Below, in pieces: positions 18,632 to 26,522 of a stretch of 64,000 bases of DNA. The DNA is taken from positions 1 through 64,000 of the forward strand of contig NZ_JADGDZ010000002.1 in the NCBI RefSeq assembly GCF_016744625.1, given 5' to 3'. Below the pieces are notes generated by a model. It saw only the letters and a list, made by a program, of their open reading frames with translations, ran no database searches and was not told the origin of the DNA. Source of the DNA: Winogradskyella sp. (lineage in GTDB: Bacteria > Bacteroidota > Bacteroidia > Flavobacteriales > Flavobacteriaceae). The first letter of the stretch is position 1. The number at the start of each line of letters is the position of its first letter. The translations under genes and the position numbers were made by a program.

Positions 18632-18661
18632 CAAAAGCCCTGAGAAACCTCAAGGCTTTTG
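18632..18661 (-). terminator. strong intrinsic terminator after the kinase gene / candidate sRNA
   Basis: CAAAAGCCCTGAG-AAAC-CTCAAGGCTTTTG forms a 13-bp stem with one G-U pair and a 4-base loop. On the minus strand it is followed by TTTTTT. It ends transcription of the regulator-kinase pair and of any transcript begun at 18753-18760. Confidence 0.85.
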
Positions 18662-18747
18662 CAACTACTAACCAATAAAAACCAACCAAAATATTTAAAG
18701 GTCAAGAGGGGGAACTGTTTTCTTTTTCAAGAGTTATTAAGCTAATT
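18632..18747 (-). ncRNA. candidate response-regulator-controlled small RNA
   Basis: No ORF with a start codon is seen in this gap. It nonetheless has its own operator (18782-18812), a TACTTTTA -7-like box (18753-18760) at the same 32-nt spacing as the two gene promoters, and a strong terminator. Together these predict a minus-strand transcript of roughly 115-120 nt with a C-rich single-stranded segment (TTCCCCCTC). The elements are seen; the RNA itself is inferred. Confidence 0.35.
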
Positions 18748-18752
18748 CTTTA

Positions 18753-18812
18753 TAAAAGTAATGCTGTAATTTTAAGACTGTCTAAGGATAGTCTTAAGAT
18801 TGGCTTAAAAGT
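18753..18812 (-). promoter_or_regulatory. third response-regulator operator and promoter-like box
   Basis: Units CTTAAGATT (18793-18801) and CTTAAAAGT (18804-18812) lie 11 bp apart, with a further weak unit CTAAGGATA at 18782. TACTTTTA (18753-18760, one mismatch to TAnnTTTG) sits 32 nt downstream on the minus strand. The last unit overlaps the stop of the sensor-kinase gene. Confidence 0.5.
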
Positions 18813-20178
18813 AAACAGTAAAAGTGGTTCCAACGTTCAACGTGCTTTCTACTTCAATGTTTGCATCAATAGCATCTGCAGCTTTTTTGGCTATTGATAG
18901 TCCCAAACCATTTCCAGAGATAGTCTTGTGATTTAGTGCATCAGATCTAAAAAAATGGTTGAATAAATTATCTAAATCTTCATTTTTTATTCCAATACCC
19001 TCATCTTGAACTTTGCAAATAGTTTCTGAATCTAATTGGGTAATTGATATGTGTATTTTGGTAGCATCCTTAGCATATTTTATAGCATTACCAATAATAT
19101 TTTCTAATATAAGGTTACTAAAATACTGAGGGACTGAGGTGTCATTTACTGTTTCATTTTTAAAATCAATCGAGAGTTTCTTTTTTGTAATCTGATTTTT
19201 ATGTCTTGAAAGAATTTCGTCAATGATTGTTGTTAAGGAAATGGACGCTTTGTTTTTTTGCTTTGAATTAGTATCTAATCTTGCTAACAACAATAATTGT
19301 TCGATAGTGGCAGTCATTCTGTCTATTTCTGTAAGACTAAACTTAATTTTGTCTTCATATTCTGATTGCTCCCTTGGTTTACGAATTAATACTTCCAGCG
19401 TCCCTTTTAAAGTTGCTAAAGGTGTACGTAATTCGTGAGAAGCGTCCGATGTAAATTGACGTTCTCTTTCGATAGCATTCTCGATACGCTGTAATAAAGC
19501 ATTAATACCAGAAGACAAATCAAACAGTTCATCTTTGTTTTGAGGAAGTGCAACGCGTTCTTTTAAGTTGTTTTTGGTGATTCTGTTAGTAGTCTCCGTA
19601 ACTATTTGTACAGGAATGATACTTCTACCTGCAATATATTTTGATATAAAATAAAGGCTTGCTAAGAGTACTAAATAGACAAAAAATAAAATATTTCTTA
19701 AATTCAATAACACCATTAGAGAGGATTCTAATGGCATAGCCGCCACAATAAAACCTTTTATTTTACCATCTTGTTCAATGGGTAATTGAATCTGTCTTAT
19801 GGGTTTACTATTGAGAGTTTCGTTATAGCTTCCGCCAAAATTGGCTTCAGAATTGTATGCAAGTTCGTTTTCTTTAAGATTAGGGGATTTATCCATAAAA
19901 GAACCGTTTCTATCCAAAATTTGGATAAAAACAGGATTTACTTGAACCTCTCTATGTTCGCGTTCTTCCCACTCTTTTTTGTTTTTAATTTTGATGCTGT
20001 CACCAACAATTTTTATTTCTTCGGTATGCTTTTCAGCTTCAAAAGAAAGGTCACTATCTATATTTTGATACACCACACCTTTTACCACAAAGAATACAAC
20101 TGTAAATGCTACAGCCATTATAACTGCTGTGGCGATCATATAATGTAACGCAACCCTATTTTTAAAACTTAAATTCAT
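18805..20178 (-). CDS. membrane sensor histidine kinase (CusS-like)
   Basis: The 457-residue kinase has two membrane helices (about residues 12-34 and 155-175) around a periplasmic sensor domain, then HAMP. The dimerisation/phosphoacceptor box is SDASHELRTPLATLKG, and the ATPase domain shows ENIIGNAIKYAKDA, DEGIGIKNEDLDNLF and GNGLGLSIAKK. It overlaps the response-regulator gene by 4 bp. Position beside the pump operon and the shared operators suggest it senses a metal ion; which ion is unknown. The stop codon lies within the third operator copy. Confidence 0.93.
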   Translation of the reverse strand: MNLSFKNRVALHYMIATAVIMAVAFTVVFFVVKGVVYQNIDSDLSFEAEKHTEEIKIVGDSIKIKNKKEWEEREHREVQVNPVFIQILDRNGSFMDKSPNLKENELAYNSEANFGGSYNETLNSKPIRQIQLPIEQDGKIKGFIVAAMPLESSLMVLLNLRNILFFVYLVLLASLYFISKYIAGRSIIPVQIVTETTNRITKNNLKERVALPQNKDELFDLSSGINALLQRIENAIERERQFTSDASHELRTPLATLKGTLEVLIRKPREQSEYEDKIKFSLTEIDRMTATIEQLLLLARLDTNSKQKNKASISLTTIIDEILSRHKNQITKKKLSIDFKNETVNDTSVPQYFSNLILENIIGNAIKYAKDATKIHISITQLDSETICKVQDEGIGIKNEDLDNLFNHFFRSDALNHKTISGNGLGLSIAKKAADAIDANIEVESTLNVGTTFTVYF

Positions 20179-20843
20179 AGCTCCTTCGCAATGTAACCAA
20201 CACCTCTAACGGTCTGGATATAGTTTTCGTCCTTACTCAATTTCAATTTTTTACGAAGCGCATTAATAAAAACATCAATAACACCTGTATTATAATCAAA
20301 ATGTATATCCCAGACACTTTCAATAATTCGGGATCTTCTACATACTATACCTTTATTACGTAATAAGTACTCTAACAAAGCAAATTCTTTTTGTGTTAAG
20401 TTGACTTCTTCTGTTCCTTTAAACACTTGATAGGTTGTTGTGTTCAGCGTGATATCTCCAATTTTAAAAATAGAATGTTCTCCAGATTTTGGTCGTAATT
20501 GCACTTTTATGCGTTCCAGAAGCTCTTCAAAATGGAAAGGTTTTTTAATGTAATCATTTGCGCCAGCCTGTAGTCCAAAAACAGTTTCGTCTATGGTGTC
20601 TTTAGCGGTCAAAAATATGATAGGTGTTTCTTTAAATTGTTTTCTAAATTGACGGCATACTTCAATACCGCTTAAACCAGGAACCATCCAATCTAATAAT
20701 AAGAGATCATATTCTCCTGACAGTGCTAATTCTAAACCTTTTTTGCCATCTTCTGCAATATCTATAGCATAGGATTCTTCTTCTAATCCTTGCTTTAGAA
20801 AATTAAATATACCTGGTTCGTCTTCTACTATTAGTATTCGCAT
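20175..20843 (-). CDS. OmpR/PhoB-family response regulator (CusR-like)
   Basis: The 222 residues comprise a receiver domain (MRILIVEDEPG, phosphoacceptor Asp in LLLLDWMVPG, Thr in FLTAKD, Lys in YIKKPF) and a winged-helix DNA-binding domain (LTQKEFALLEYLLRNKG ... VRGVGYIAKEL). It precedes and overlaps the kinase gene. Its promoter carries the direct-repeat operator, so it probably autoregulates. The same site occurs before the CusA-TolC operon, the likely main target. Confidence 0.95.
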   Translation of the reverse strand: MRILIVEDEPGIFNFLKQGLEEESYAIDIAEDGKKGLELALSGEYDLLLLDWMVPGLSGIEVCRQFRKQFKETPIIFLTAKDTIDETVFGLQAGANDYIKKPFHFEELLERIKVQLRPKSGEHSIFKIGDITLNTTTYQVFKGTEEVNLTQKEFALLEYLLRNKGIVCRRSRIIESVWDIHFDYNTGVIDVFINALRKKLKLSKDENYIQTVRGVGYIAKEL

Positions 20844-20847
20844 TGTA

Positions 20848-20907
20848 CAAAAATCAATTCTTAAATTTAAAGTAGCATTAGTTGTTTCTTAAGATTTGCT
20901 TAAGATA
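20848..20907 (-). promoter_or_regulatory. response-regulator gene promoter with autoregulatory operator
   Basis: CTTAAGATT (20888-20896) and CTTAAGATA (20899-20907) lie 11 bp apart. GATTTTTG (20848-20855, one mismatch to TAnnTTTG) is 32 nt downstream, the same spacing as before the pump operon. The box ends 4 nt from the ATG, so the transcript would be nearly leaderless. Confidence 0.6.
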
Positions 20908-21260
20908 TAATTTATTGGTTACATATCTTCATTAGAAGTAGAAGATGGTTTGAAGAAAAATAGTGAAATTTAATACAAGTAGCACATTGCAATTCATACT
21001 CCATTTAAGAAGGTAATTTAATCGTTGGACTAAACCAAGCCTCATCTGAGTTGACTGCTGCGAACTTATTAGAAATATTGGGGTGAAAATTGAAACTCTA
21101 AATTAAAGAGAAACAATATATGTGCTTACTTGGATCATTTTTTTGTCAAAACATAAATAGCCAAAATATTATATATTGAACTTAAACGAGAAATAATCAA
21201 ACTTTTACTTATTTCATAATCAAATGATTAACAAAAATCTAAAATTTACAATAAAGCTAA
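20908..21260. other. 353-bp AT-rich intergenic stretch
   Basis: No gene recognised. A short open plus-strand stretch (21009-21086) without a start codon reads like protein (SSELTAANLLEILG) and might be a gene remnant. Otherwise nothing supported was seen. Confidence 0.4.
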
Positions 21261-21293
21261 AAAGCTCTTTAAACAATTAGTTTAAAGAGCTTT
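21261..21293 (-). terminator. intrinsic terminator of the metal-resistance run (after the ZntA-like gene)
   Basis: AAAGCTCTTTAAAC-AATTA-GTTTAAAGAGCTTT is a perfect 14-bp stem with a 5-base loop. On the minus strand the stem ends in a T-run. It lies about 110 bp beyond the ATPase stop, after repeat copy B. Confidence 0.75.
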
Positions 21294-21304
21294 ACATAAT
21301 GTTC

Positions 21305-21372
21305 GTGAACTCAACGGGACAGAGTTCGAACTTTTTGAAGAGTGATATTTCTTTAACACTCTCAAAATCAAT
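21305..21372 (-). repeat. 68-bp dispersed repeat, copy B (3' of the ZntA-like gene)
   Basis: It is the same-orientation partner of 5290-5357 (53/68 identical). On the minus strand it reads an open peptide ending KKFELCPVEFTNIM before a stop. It is placed between a stop codon and a terminator, like copy A. Confidence 0.6.
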
Positions 21373-21403
21373 GCTTATTGAAAATACTATTAGATTGTAA
21401 TGT

Positions 21404-23371
21404 TTACTCCCACTTCATTTTCTGCAATCGAACAGCATTGAGAATAGCCAGCAATGCTACACCTACATCTGCAAAGACTGCTTCCCACATTGTGGCGAGA
21501 CCTCCAGCGCCTAATATTAATACAATAACTTTCACGCCAAAGGCAAGTATGATATTTTGCCAAACAACCCGACGTGTAGAACGGCCTATTTTTATCGCTC
21601 TTGAGATTTTACTGGGTTGATCTGTTTGTATAATAACATCTGAGGTTTCAATAGCCACATCGCTACCAAGACCGCCCATCGCGATTCCTACATCACTAGC
21701 CGCAAGTACAGGCGCATCATTAATACCATCACCTATAAAAGCCACCTTAGTATCTGGTTGCTGTTTTAATTTTTCCACCTCATTGAGTTTGTCTTCTGGA
21801 AGCATTCCACCTTTTGCCCAGTCGATGCCTAATTCTTTTGCTACTTCTTGAGTGATAGAATCCTTATCTCCAGAAAGCATAATAATCTTATCGATTCCTG
21901 CTGCCCTTATTTCTTTGATCGCTTGATGCGCATCGTCTTTCAATTCATCGGCGATTGTTACATAACCTGCAAATGCGCCATCTATACCTACCATCACTAT
22001 AGACTCAACAATGTTGTCTGTTTCTGCTGGAACTTCTATCTGATGTGCTGTCATCAATGCTTTGTTCCCAACTAAGACTGTTTTTCCATTTACGCTACCT
22101 TTCAAACCTTTACCTGCAATTTCAGAAACGTCTGTAGCATTATAATCTGCTCCTTCAGCCTTATATTCCATAATGGCTATTGCTATTGGATGCGTGGATT
22201 GCTCTTCCATTGCCATTAGGTATTTCATAAATTCTGCTTTCGCGAAAGCGGAACCAGTAACAATTTCTTTAATCTTAAATACTGCTTTAGTGACCGTTCC
22301 CGTCTTATCCATCACTACGGTATTAACTTGAGTCATTGCATCGAGAAAGGACGCACCCTTAAAAAGAATACCATTACGTGAAGCAGCTCCCAAACCACCG
22401 AAATAACCTAGCGGTATCGAGATAACCAAAGCACAAGGACACGAAATCACGAGGAATATCAATGCACGATATAACCAATCTCTAAACACATAATCATCTA
22501 CAAAAAAGTAAGGAAGAAACGTCAGGCTGATGGCAAGGAATACAACGATAGGCGTATAAATCCGCGCAAATTTTCTAATGAACAATTCCGTTTTTGATTT
22601 TCTAGCAGTTGCGTTTTGCACCATATCGAGAATACGTGCAATGGAACTGTCCTTAAATTCTTTTGTTGTTTCAACTTCAATAACTCCATCGAGATTAATA
22701 CTTCCAGCAAAAACGGTATCGCCTTTAGCAATAGTATCAGGTTTGCTTTCGCCTGTCAAGGCAGCAGTATTAAAAGAACCCTTTTCAGAAAGCAGAATAC
22801 CATCAAGCGGAACTTTTTCGCCTACACGTACCTGTATCTTTTCGCCAATTTCAACTGTCTCGGGATTTACTGAAACATAATCGCCATCACGATAAACTAA
22901 TGCCTCATTTGGTCTTACATCGAGTAAGGCTTTTATATTTCCTTTCGCACGGTTAACGGCCGCATTTTGGAAGAGTTCGCCCACAGCATAAAACAGCATT
23001 ACGGCAACACCTTCGGGATATTCGCCAATGGCAAATGCACCTAAAGTGGCTATGGACATTAAGAAGAATTCCGTAAAAAAATCACCATTTTTGACACTCT
23101 TCCAACCTTCCTTAATTACAGGGAATCCCACAGGTATATAGGCTACCGTGTACCACACTATGCGAATCCATCCTTTGAAGAAAAGAAACGCATCAAAGTA
23201 ATCAATAGCAATTCCGGCTATCAGCATCACAAAGCTGAAAATTGCCGGTAGATAGGTTCTAAAATTTGAAATTTCTTCAGGGCTGCTATGGTTATGGCCA
23301 TCATCGTGTCTGTGCTCACCTTGATGTTCTTTCGCTTCTAAGTCACGTAAGTTTACTTTTTTCTTTTTCAT
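21404..23371 (-). CDS. Zn/Cd/Pb-type P1B ATPase (ZntA/CadA-like)
   Basis: The 655-residue P-type ATPase has the ion-site motif SCPCALV, phosphorylation motif DKTGTVTK, the HP motif in STHPIAIA, and GDGINDAPVLAASDVGIAMG. It lacks an N-terminal HMA domain. Instead it has a His-rich tail (EHRHDDGHNHSS) likely to bind zinc or a similar ion. Length fits short ZntA-like pumps. It is last in the run after a CDF transporter and a Fur-family regulator, suggesting divalent-metal export. A palindrome copy encodes SAFAKAEF between the phosphorylation and HP motifs. Confidence 0.92.
   Translation of the reverse strand: MKKKKVNLRDLEAKEHQGEHRHDDGHNHSSPEEISNFRTYLPAIFSFVMLIAGIAIDYFDAFLFFKGWIRIVWYTVAYIPVGFPVIKEGWKSVKNGDFFTEFFLMSIATLGAFAIGEYPEGVAVMLFYAVGELFQNAAVNRAKGNIKALLDVRPNEALVYRDGDYVSVNPETVEIGEKIQVRVGEKVPLDGILLSEKGSFNTAALTGESKPDTIAKGDTVFAGSINLDGVIEVETTKEFKDSSIARILDMVQNATARKSKTELFIRKFARIYTPIVVFLAISLTFLPYFFVDDYVFRDWLYRALIFLVISCPCALVISIPLGYFGGLGAASRNGILFKGASFLDAMTQVNTVVMDKTGTVTKAVFKIKEIVTGSAFAKAEFMKYLMAMEEQSTHPIAIAIMEYKAEGADYNATDVSEIAGKGLKGSVNGKTVLVGNKALMTAHQIEVPAETDNIVESIVMVGIDGAFAGYVTIADELKDDAHQAIKEIRAAGIDKIIMLSGDKDSITQEVAKELGIDWAKGGMLPEDKLNEVEKLKQQPDTKVAFIGDGINDAPVLAASDVGIAMGGLGSDVAIETSDVIIQTDQPSKISRAIKIGRSTRRVVWQNIILAFGVKVIVLILGAGGLATMWEAVFADVGVALLAILNAVRLQKMKWE
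22236..22249. repeat. palindrome GCTTTCGCGAAAGC (copy 3)
   Basis: Exact copy inside the ZntA-like ATPase gene, read as AFAKA. Confidence 0.95.
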
Positions 23372-23404
23372 ATGTTCTAATCAAGTTTGATATCATTTTA
23401 AAAA

Positions 23405-24202
23405 CTACTTCGATAATTTCAATATTCTCAATGCACCGCGCATTACAAAAGTGAAAACGATGCCGCCAATCACTAAATCGGGCCATTTACTATTCAGAAA
23501 ATAAACCAGCACCCCAGCTACTATAACACCACCATTAACAATAATATCATTGGATGTAAAAATGGCACTTGCCTGCATATGAGCCTCTTGACTCTTTGCC
23601 TTGTTGATGAGCCAGAGCGATATCAAATTACCTGCCAATGCGAAAATTGAAACGATAATCATCCATTGAAACAAGGGTGTTTCGGTATTGCTAAAAAACC
23701 TTCTCAAGACCTCTGCAAACCCAAGTGTTGCCAATGCCATCTGAAAGTATCCGCTGTATTTCGCAACCTTCTTTTTTCTTGAAATGGCACCGCCTACCGC
23801 AAATAGGCTTAATGCATATACGATGGAATCTGCCAGCATATCTAATGAGTCTGCCACAAGACCCATCGAAGAAGAAATCCAACCGGTGGTCATTTCGATA
23901 ACGAAAAAGCCAAAGTTGATGCCCAAGACCCACCATAGGATTCTTTTTTGTTTGGATTGGTCTTCCATTACGGGTGGTTCGGCTTCTGTGGTTCCTTCTA
24001 AGGAATCCCCAAGTTTTAAGCTGGCTATAGACGTTTTTATCGCCTTGACGTCGTCCACGTGATATACTTCCAATTTTCTGTTTGGAATATCAAAATCCAA
24101 GTGTTTTACTTGAGCATAAGACTCTAACTTCATCCGAATCATCTGCTCTTCTGAAGGGCAGTCCATTTTAGTTATTATAAAAGTGCTTTTTTTCAAAATC
24201 AA
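23405..24202 (-). CDS. HMA-fused cation diffusion facilitator
   Basis: The 265-residue protein has an N-terminal ferredoxin-like domain with MDCPSEEQ in place of the usual CxxC, then a CDF membrane domain. The metal-site motif is GLVADSLDMLADSIVYALS and there is a second acidic/His site in TSNDIIVNGGV. CDF proteins export Zn, Co or Cd by proton antiport. The N-terminal domain probably receives or senses the metal. It lies 33 bp upstream of the ZntA-like ATPase in the same direction and 21 bp after the Fur-family gene. Confidence 0.88.
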   Translation of the reverse strand: MILKKSTFIITKMDCPSEEQMIRMKLESYAQVKHLDFDIPNRKLEVYHVDDVKAIKTSIASLKLGDSLEGTTEAEPPVMEDQSKQKRILWWVLGINFGFFVIEMTTGWISSSMGLVADSLDMLADSIVYALSLFAVGGAISRKKKVAKYSGYFQMALATLGFAEVLRRFFSNTETPLFQWMIIVSIFALAGNLISLWLINKAKSQEAHMQASAIFTSNDIIVNGGVIVAGVLVYFLNSKWPDLVIGGIVFTFVMRGALRILKLSK

Positions 24203-24223
24203 TCTAATTTGTTCGTTTGTTTA

Positions 24224-24646
24224 TTAAAGTAAATTACTGCTGCATTTTTCGCATATTCCCGTAACCACGAGATTAACATCCTCTGCCAAATATCCATCTG
24301 GCAAATTGATATGCGGGATTTTTTGTTCCGTTAAACAAACTGTTTCGTCACAGTTAGTGCAATGAAAATGTAAATGCAAATCCTGTTCTATTTCACAATT
24401 ACAGCCTTCTTCACAAAGTGCGTATTTAGAGATTCCAGTTCCGTCATCTATGTGATGCACCACGTTTTTTTCTTCAAACGTTTTTAGGGTTCGGTACAAT
24501 GTGGTTCTATCCGATTTTGCGAAAGCATTCTCAATATCAGTCAGGGCGATGGCGGCATCCCTATCGGCCATATACTTATAAATCAAGATGCGCATTGCGG
24601 TGGGACGCACGTTATGGTCATTTAATGTTTTTTCAATTTCAGTCAT
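24224..24646 (-). CDS. Fur-family metal-responsive repressor
   Basis: The track begins at 24694. I prefer the internal Met at 24646 (MTEIEKTLNDHNVRPTAMR), which leaves an 8-bp overlap with the upstream CDF gene. The winged helix includes ALTDIENAFAKSDRTTLYRTL. The dimer domain has HLHFHCTNCDETVCL and a C-terminal CEKC, giving two CxxC pairs of the structural zinc site, plus an unusual CEEGCNCEIEQ insertion. Surrounding zinc-type exporters suggest Zur-like or other divalent-metal sensing. A possible operator is TGCAAC-N3-GTTGCA at 31421. Confidence 0.88.
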   Translation of the reverse strand: MTEIEKTLNDHNVRPTAMRILIYKYMADRDAAIALTDIENAFAKSDRTTLYRTLKTFEEKNVVHHIDDGTGISKYALCEEGCNCEIEQDLHLHFHCTNCDETVCLTEQKIPHINLPDGYLAEDVNLVVTGICEKCSSNLL

Positions 24647-25280
24647 TTTGTGCGGTGTTATAATTGATATTTTTAGCTTTATTGTAGGCTTCATAGCCTT
24701 CTTTTGCAGCGTACGGAACGATAAGTAATGCCGCCACAGGATCTGCCCACCACCAGCCTAACCAGTTGACCAATAGCAATCCTATAAGTACGACCACGGT
24801 TTGGTATAAGCAAATAAAGGTGTCTTTAGCATCAGCCAGCAAGGCTGGACTGTCTAATTTCTTTCCATACTTTCTTTTGAAATAGATCAGGATAGGATTT
24901 ACAACCAGGGAAACCAATAATATAATCAGTCCCATCGTGCTCCAGTTTGCGGTTTCTTTATTTATAAGCTTTGTAATGGAATCGTAGGAAATGAAAATAC
25001 AGATGAGCGTAAAGGAAACTGCAATTACGATTAACGTGATTTTTTGTCTTCGTTTTACTTTTTCTTCATCGATACCTTTAATCTCGCCGTGTAGTCGCCA
25101 GCCTAATGTTCCCGCACTAACCACTTCAATCGTGCTGTCCAATCCCCAACCTATCAGAGCCGAACTATTTGCCGTAAATCCAGCAATAAGCGAGACCGCA
25201 ACTTCAATAACATCGTAGATGACGTTCCAAATCTGTAAGGTTCTTGCTACTTTTAAGTTTTTCTTTCTTTTTTCTTTCAT
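24639..25280 (-). CDS. short CDF-type cation transporter
   Basis: The 213-residue protein consists almost only of membrane segments. An intramembrane motif like the CDF site appears in SSALIGWGLDSTIEVVSAG and a second in SPALLADAKDTFICLYQ. The C-terminal cytoplasmic domain of standard CDF proteins is missing. The N-terminus is strongly basic (MKEKRKKNLKVARTL). It overlaps the Fur-family start and follows the adaptor gene by 6 bp, so it is part of the pump operon. Substrate is not evident. Confidence 0.8.
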   Translation of the reverse strand: MKEKRKKNLKVARTLQIWNVIYDVIEVAVSLIAGFTANSSALIGWGLDSTIEVVSAGTLGWRLHGEIKGIDEEKVKRRQKITLIVIAVSFTLICIFISYDSITKLINKETANWSTMGLIILLVSLVVNPILIYFKRKYGKKLDSPALLADAKDTFICLYQTVVVLIGLLLVNWLGWWWADPVAALLIVPYAAKEGYEAYNKAKNINYNTAQND

Positions 25281-25286
25281 TCCATT

Positions 25287-26516
25287 TTAATCATCGTCAC
25301 CAAGTTCCCCTTTTTTCATCTCTCCCATAAGGTAATAGGCATTATTAAAGGCAAAATGAGTATTTGGGTCTGGGGTTTCAAAAAAACGTATGGCTATCCA
25401 GTCACCATCCTTCTCGCCCGTAGTGACTTCTACTGGTATAAAACTCCAAGTGTTGCCTTCCCTTTGCGCTTTAAACACATAATCCCTACCACCTTCTGTA
25501 ATAATGGCACTTTCTGGTAATGCGGTTTCAGCGGTTTCATCGTTATCAACTTCAATCCTACCTTTAATGTACATTCCTGGGATAAGACCACCACCTTTGT
25601 TCTCAATTTCTGCGTGTACGTGCACCGCTTTGGGATCTTGCTCGAAGGTTTTTCCTACTGAATAAATTTCGGCAACGAGTTCCGTTCCTGGTCTTGATTG
25701 AACGCTAAATCGTACTTGTTGACCTTTTTTTACCCTATCAACATCTTTTTCGAAAACCATTAAATCTGCGTGTACGTGGTCTGTATCTACTATTTCCATT
25801 AGGTTGGTCTGTGGCTCCACATATTGTCCAGTTTTTATAAAAACTTTTTCTACAACCCCTGCAATGGGACTGCGCAATGCAACACGCTGGTAGATAGTGC
25901 CATTGCGCACGCCATTCACATTGATGTTGTACTGTCGCAATTGTGCTTCCAGCCCGTTTACCATTGCGGTAGATGACTGATAGTCTGCCGTTGCCTTTTG
26001 GAAATTCATACCAGATGCCACACCAGCTTCATAAAGCCTTTTTTGACGTTCGTATTCTTGTTTTAAAAACCGACTGTTGCTGTGTGCATTTAAGTAATCG
26101 CTCTGTATCTGTATGATGCTGGGATGTGAGAGATAGGCGACCGCTTGATTTTTTTTCACTTCATCACCTTCTATTACTTCTATGGATGCCACATTTGCTC
26201 CTGTTATGGCGGTAATGGATGCTTCGTTTTGTGGTGGTACTTCCAGCGTGCCATTTGCTTCTACATAACCGCTCATATAACGTTGTGAGAGCGTGTCAAT
26301 TTCCATCTGTAAGGCTTCAAACTGCTGTGCCGTGAGCATTACTTCCTTAGCTTCGCCTTCCATATTATCTTCTTCATCTTCCCCTTCAGAGTGATTTTCT
26401 TCTGTTTCAGAATGGGTGGCTTCATCGTGGCCATCTTCAGTTTTTGACTCGCCACAGCTGAATAATGTCAATGCCATAAGCATTGTGGTAATCGGTATAT
26501 ATTTTAATTTTTTCAT
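25287..26516 (-). CDS. RND efflux periplasmic adaptor with acidic/His-rich N-terminus
   Basis: The 409-residue lipoprotein (lipobox LFSC) has a His/Glu/Asp-rich segment (about residues 25-60, e.g. HDEATHSETEENHSEG) that could bind metal in the periplasm. Then follow the lipoyl-like hybrid, helical hairpin and beta-barrel domains of CusB/CzcB adaptors (VEVIEGDEVKKNQAV-like, RVALRSPIAGVVEKVF). It lies 6 bp after the second CusA-TolC fusion and is its likely partner. Confidence 0.9.
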   Translation of the reverse strand: MKKLKYIPITTMLMALTLFSCGESKTEDGHDEATHSETEENHSEGEDEEDNMEGEAKEVMLTAQQFEALQMEIDTLSQRYMSGYVEANGTLEVPPQNEASITAITGANVASIEVIEGDEVKKNQAVAYLSHPSIIQIQSDYLNAHSNSRFLKQEYERQKRLYEAGVASGMNFQKATADYQSSTAMVNGLEAQLRQYNINVNGVRNGTIYQRVALRSPIAGVVEKVFIKTGQYVEPQTNLMEIVDTDHVHADLMVFEKDVDRVKKGQQVRFSVQSRPGTELVAEIYSVGKTFEQDPKAVHVHAEIENKGGGLIPGMYIKGRIEVDNDETAETALPESAIITEGGRDYVFKAQREGNTWSFIPVEVTTGEKDGDWIAIRFFETPDPNTHFAFNNAYYLMGEMKKGELGDDD

Positions 26517-26522
26517 CTTTTT

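Noticed and set aside
21009-21086. Short coding-like stretch (VGLNQASSELTAANLLEILG) in the gap before the response-regulator gene
   Set aside because: Only 25 codons, no start codon and no recognised family; too little to call a pseudogene.
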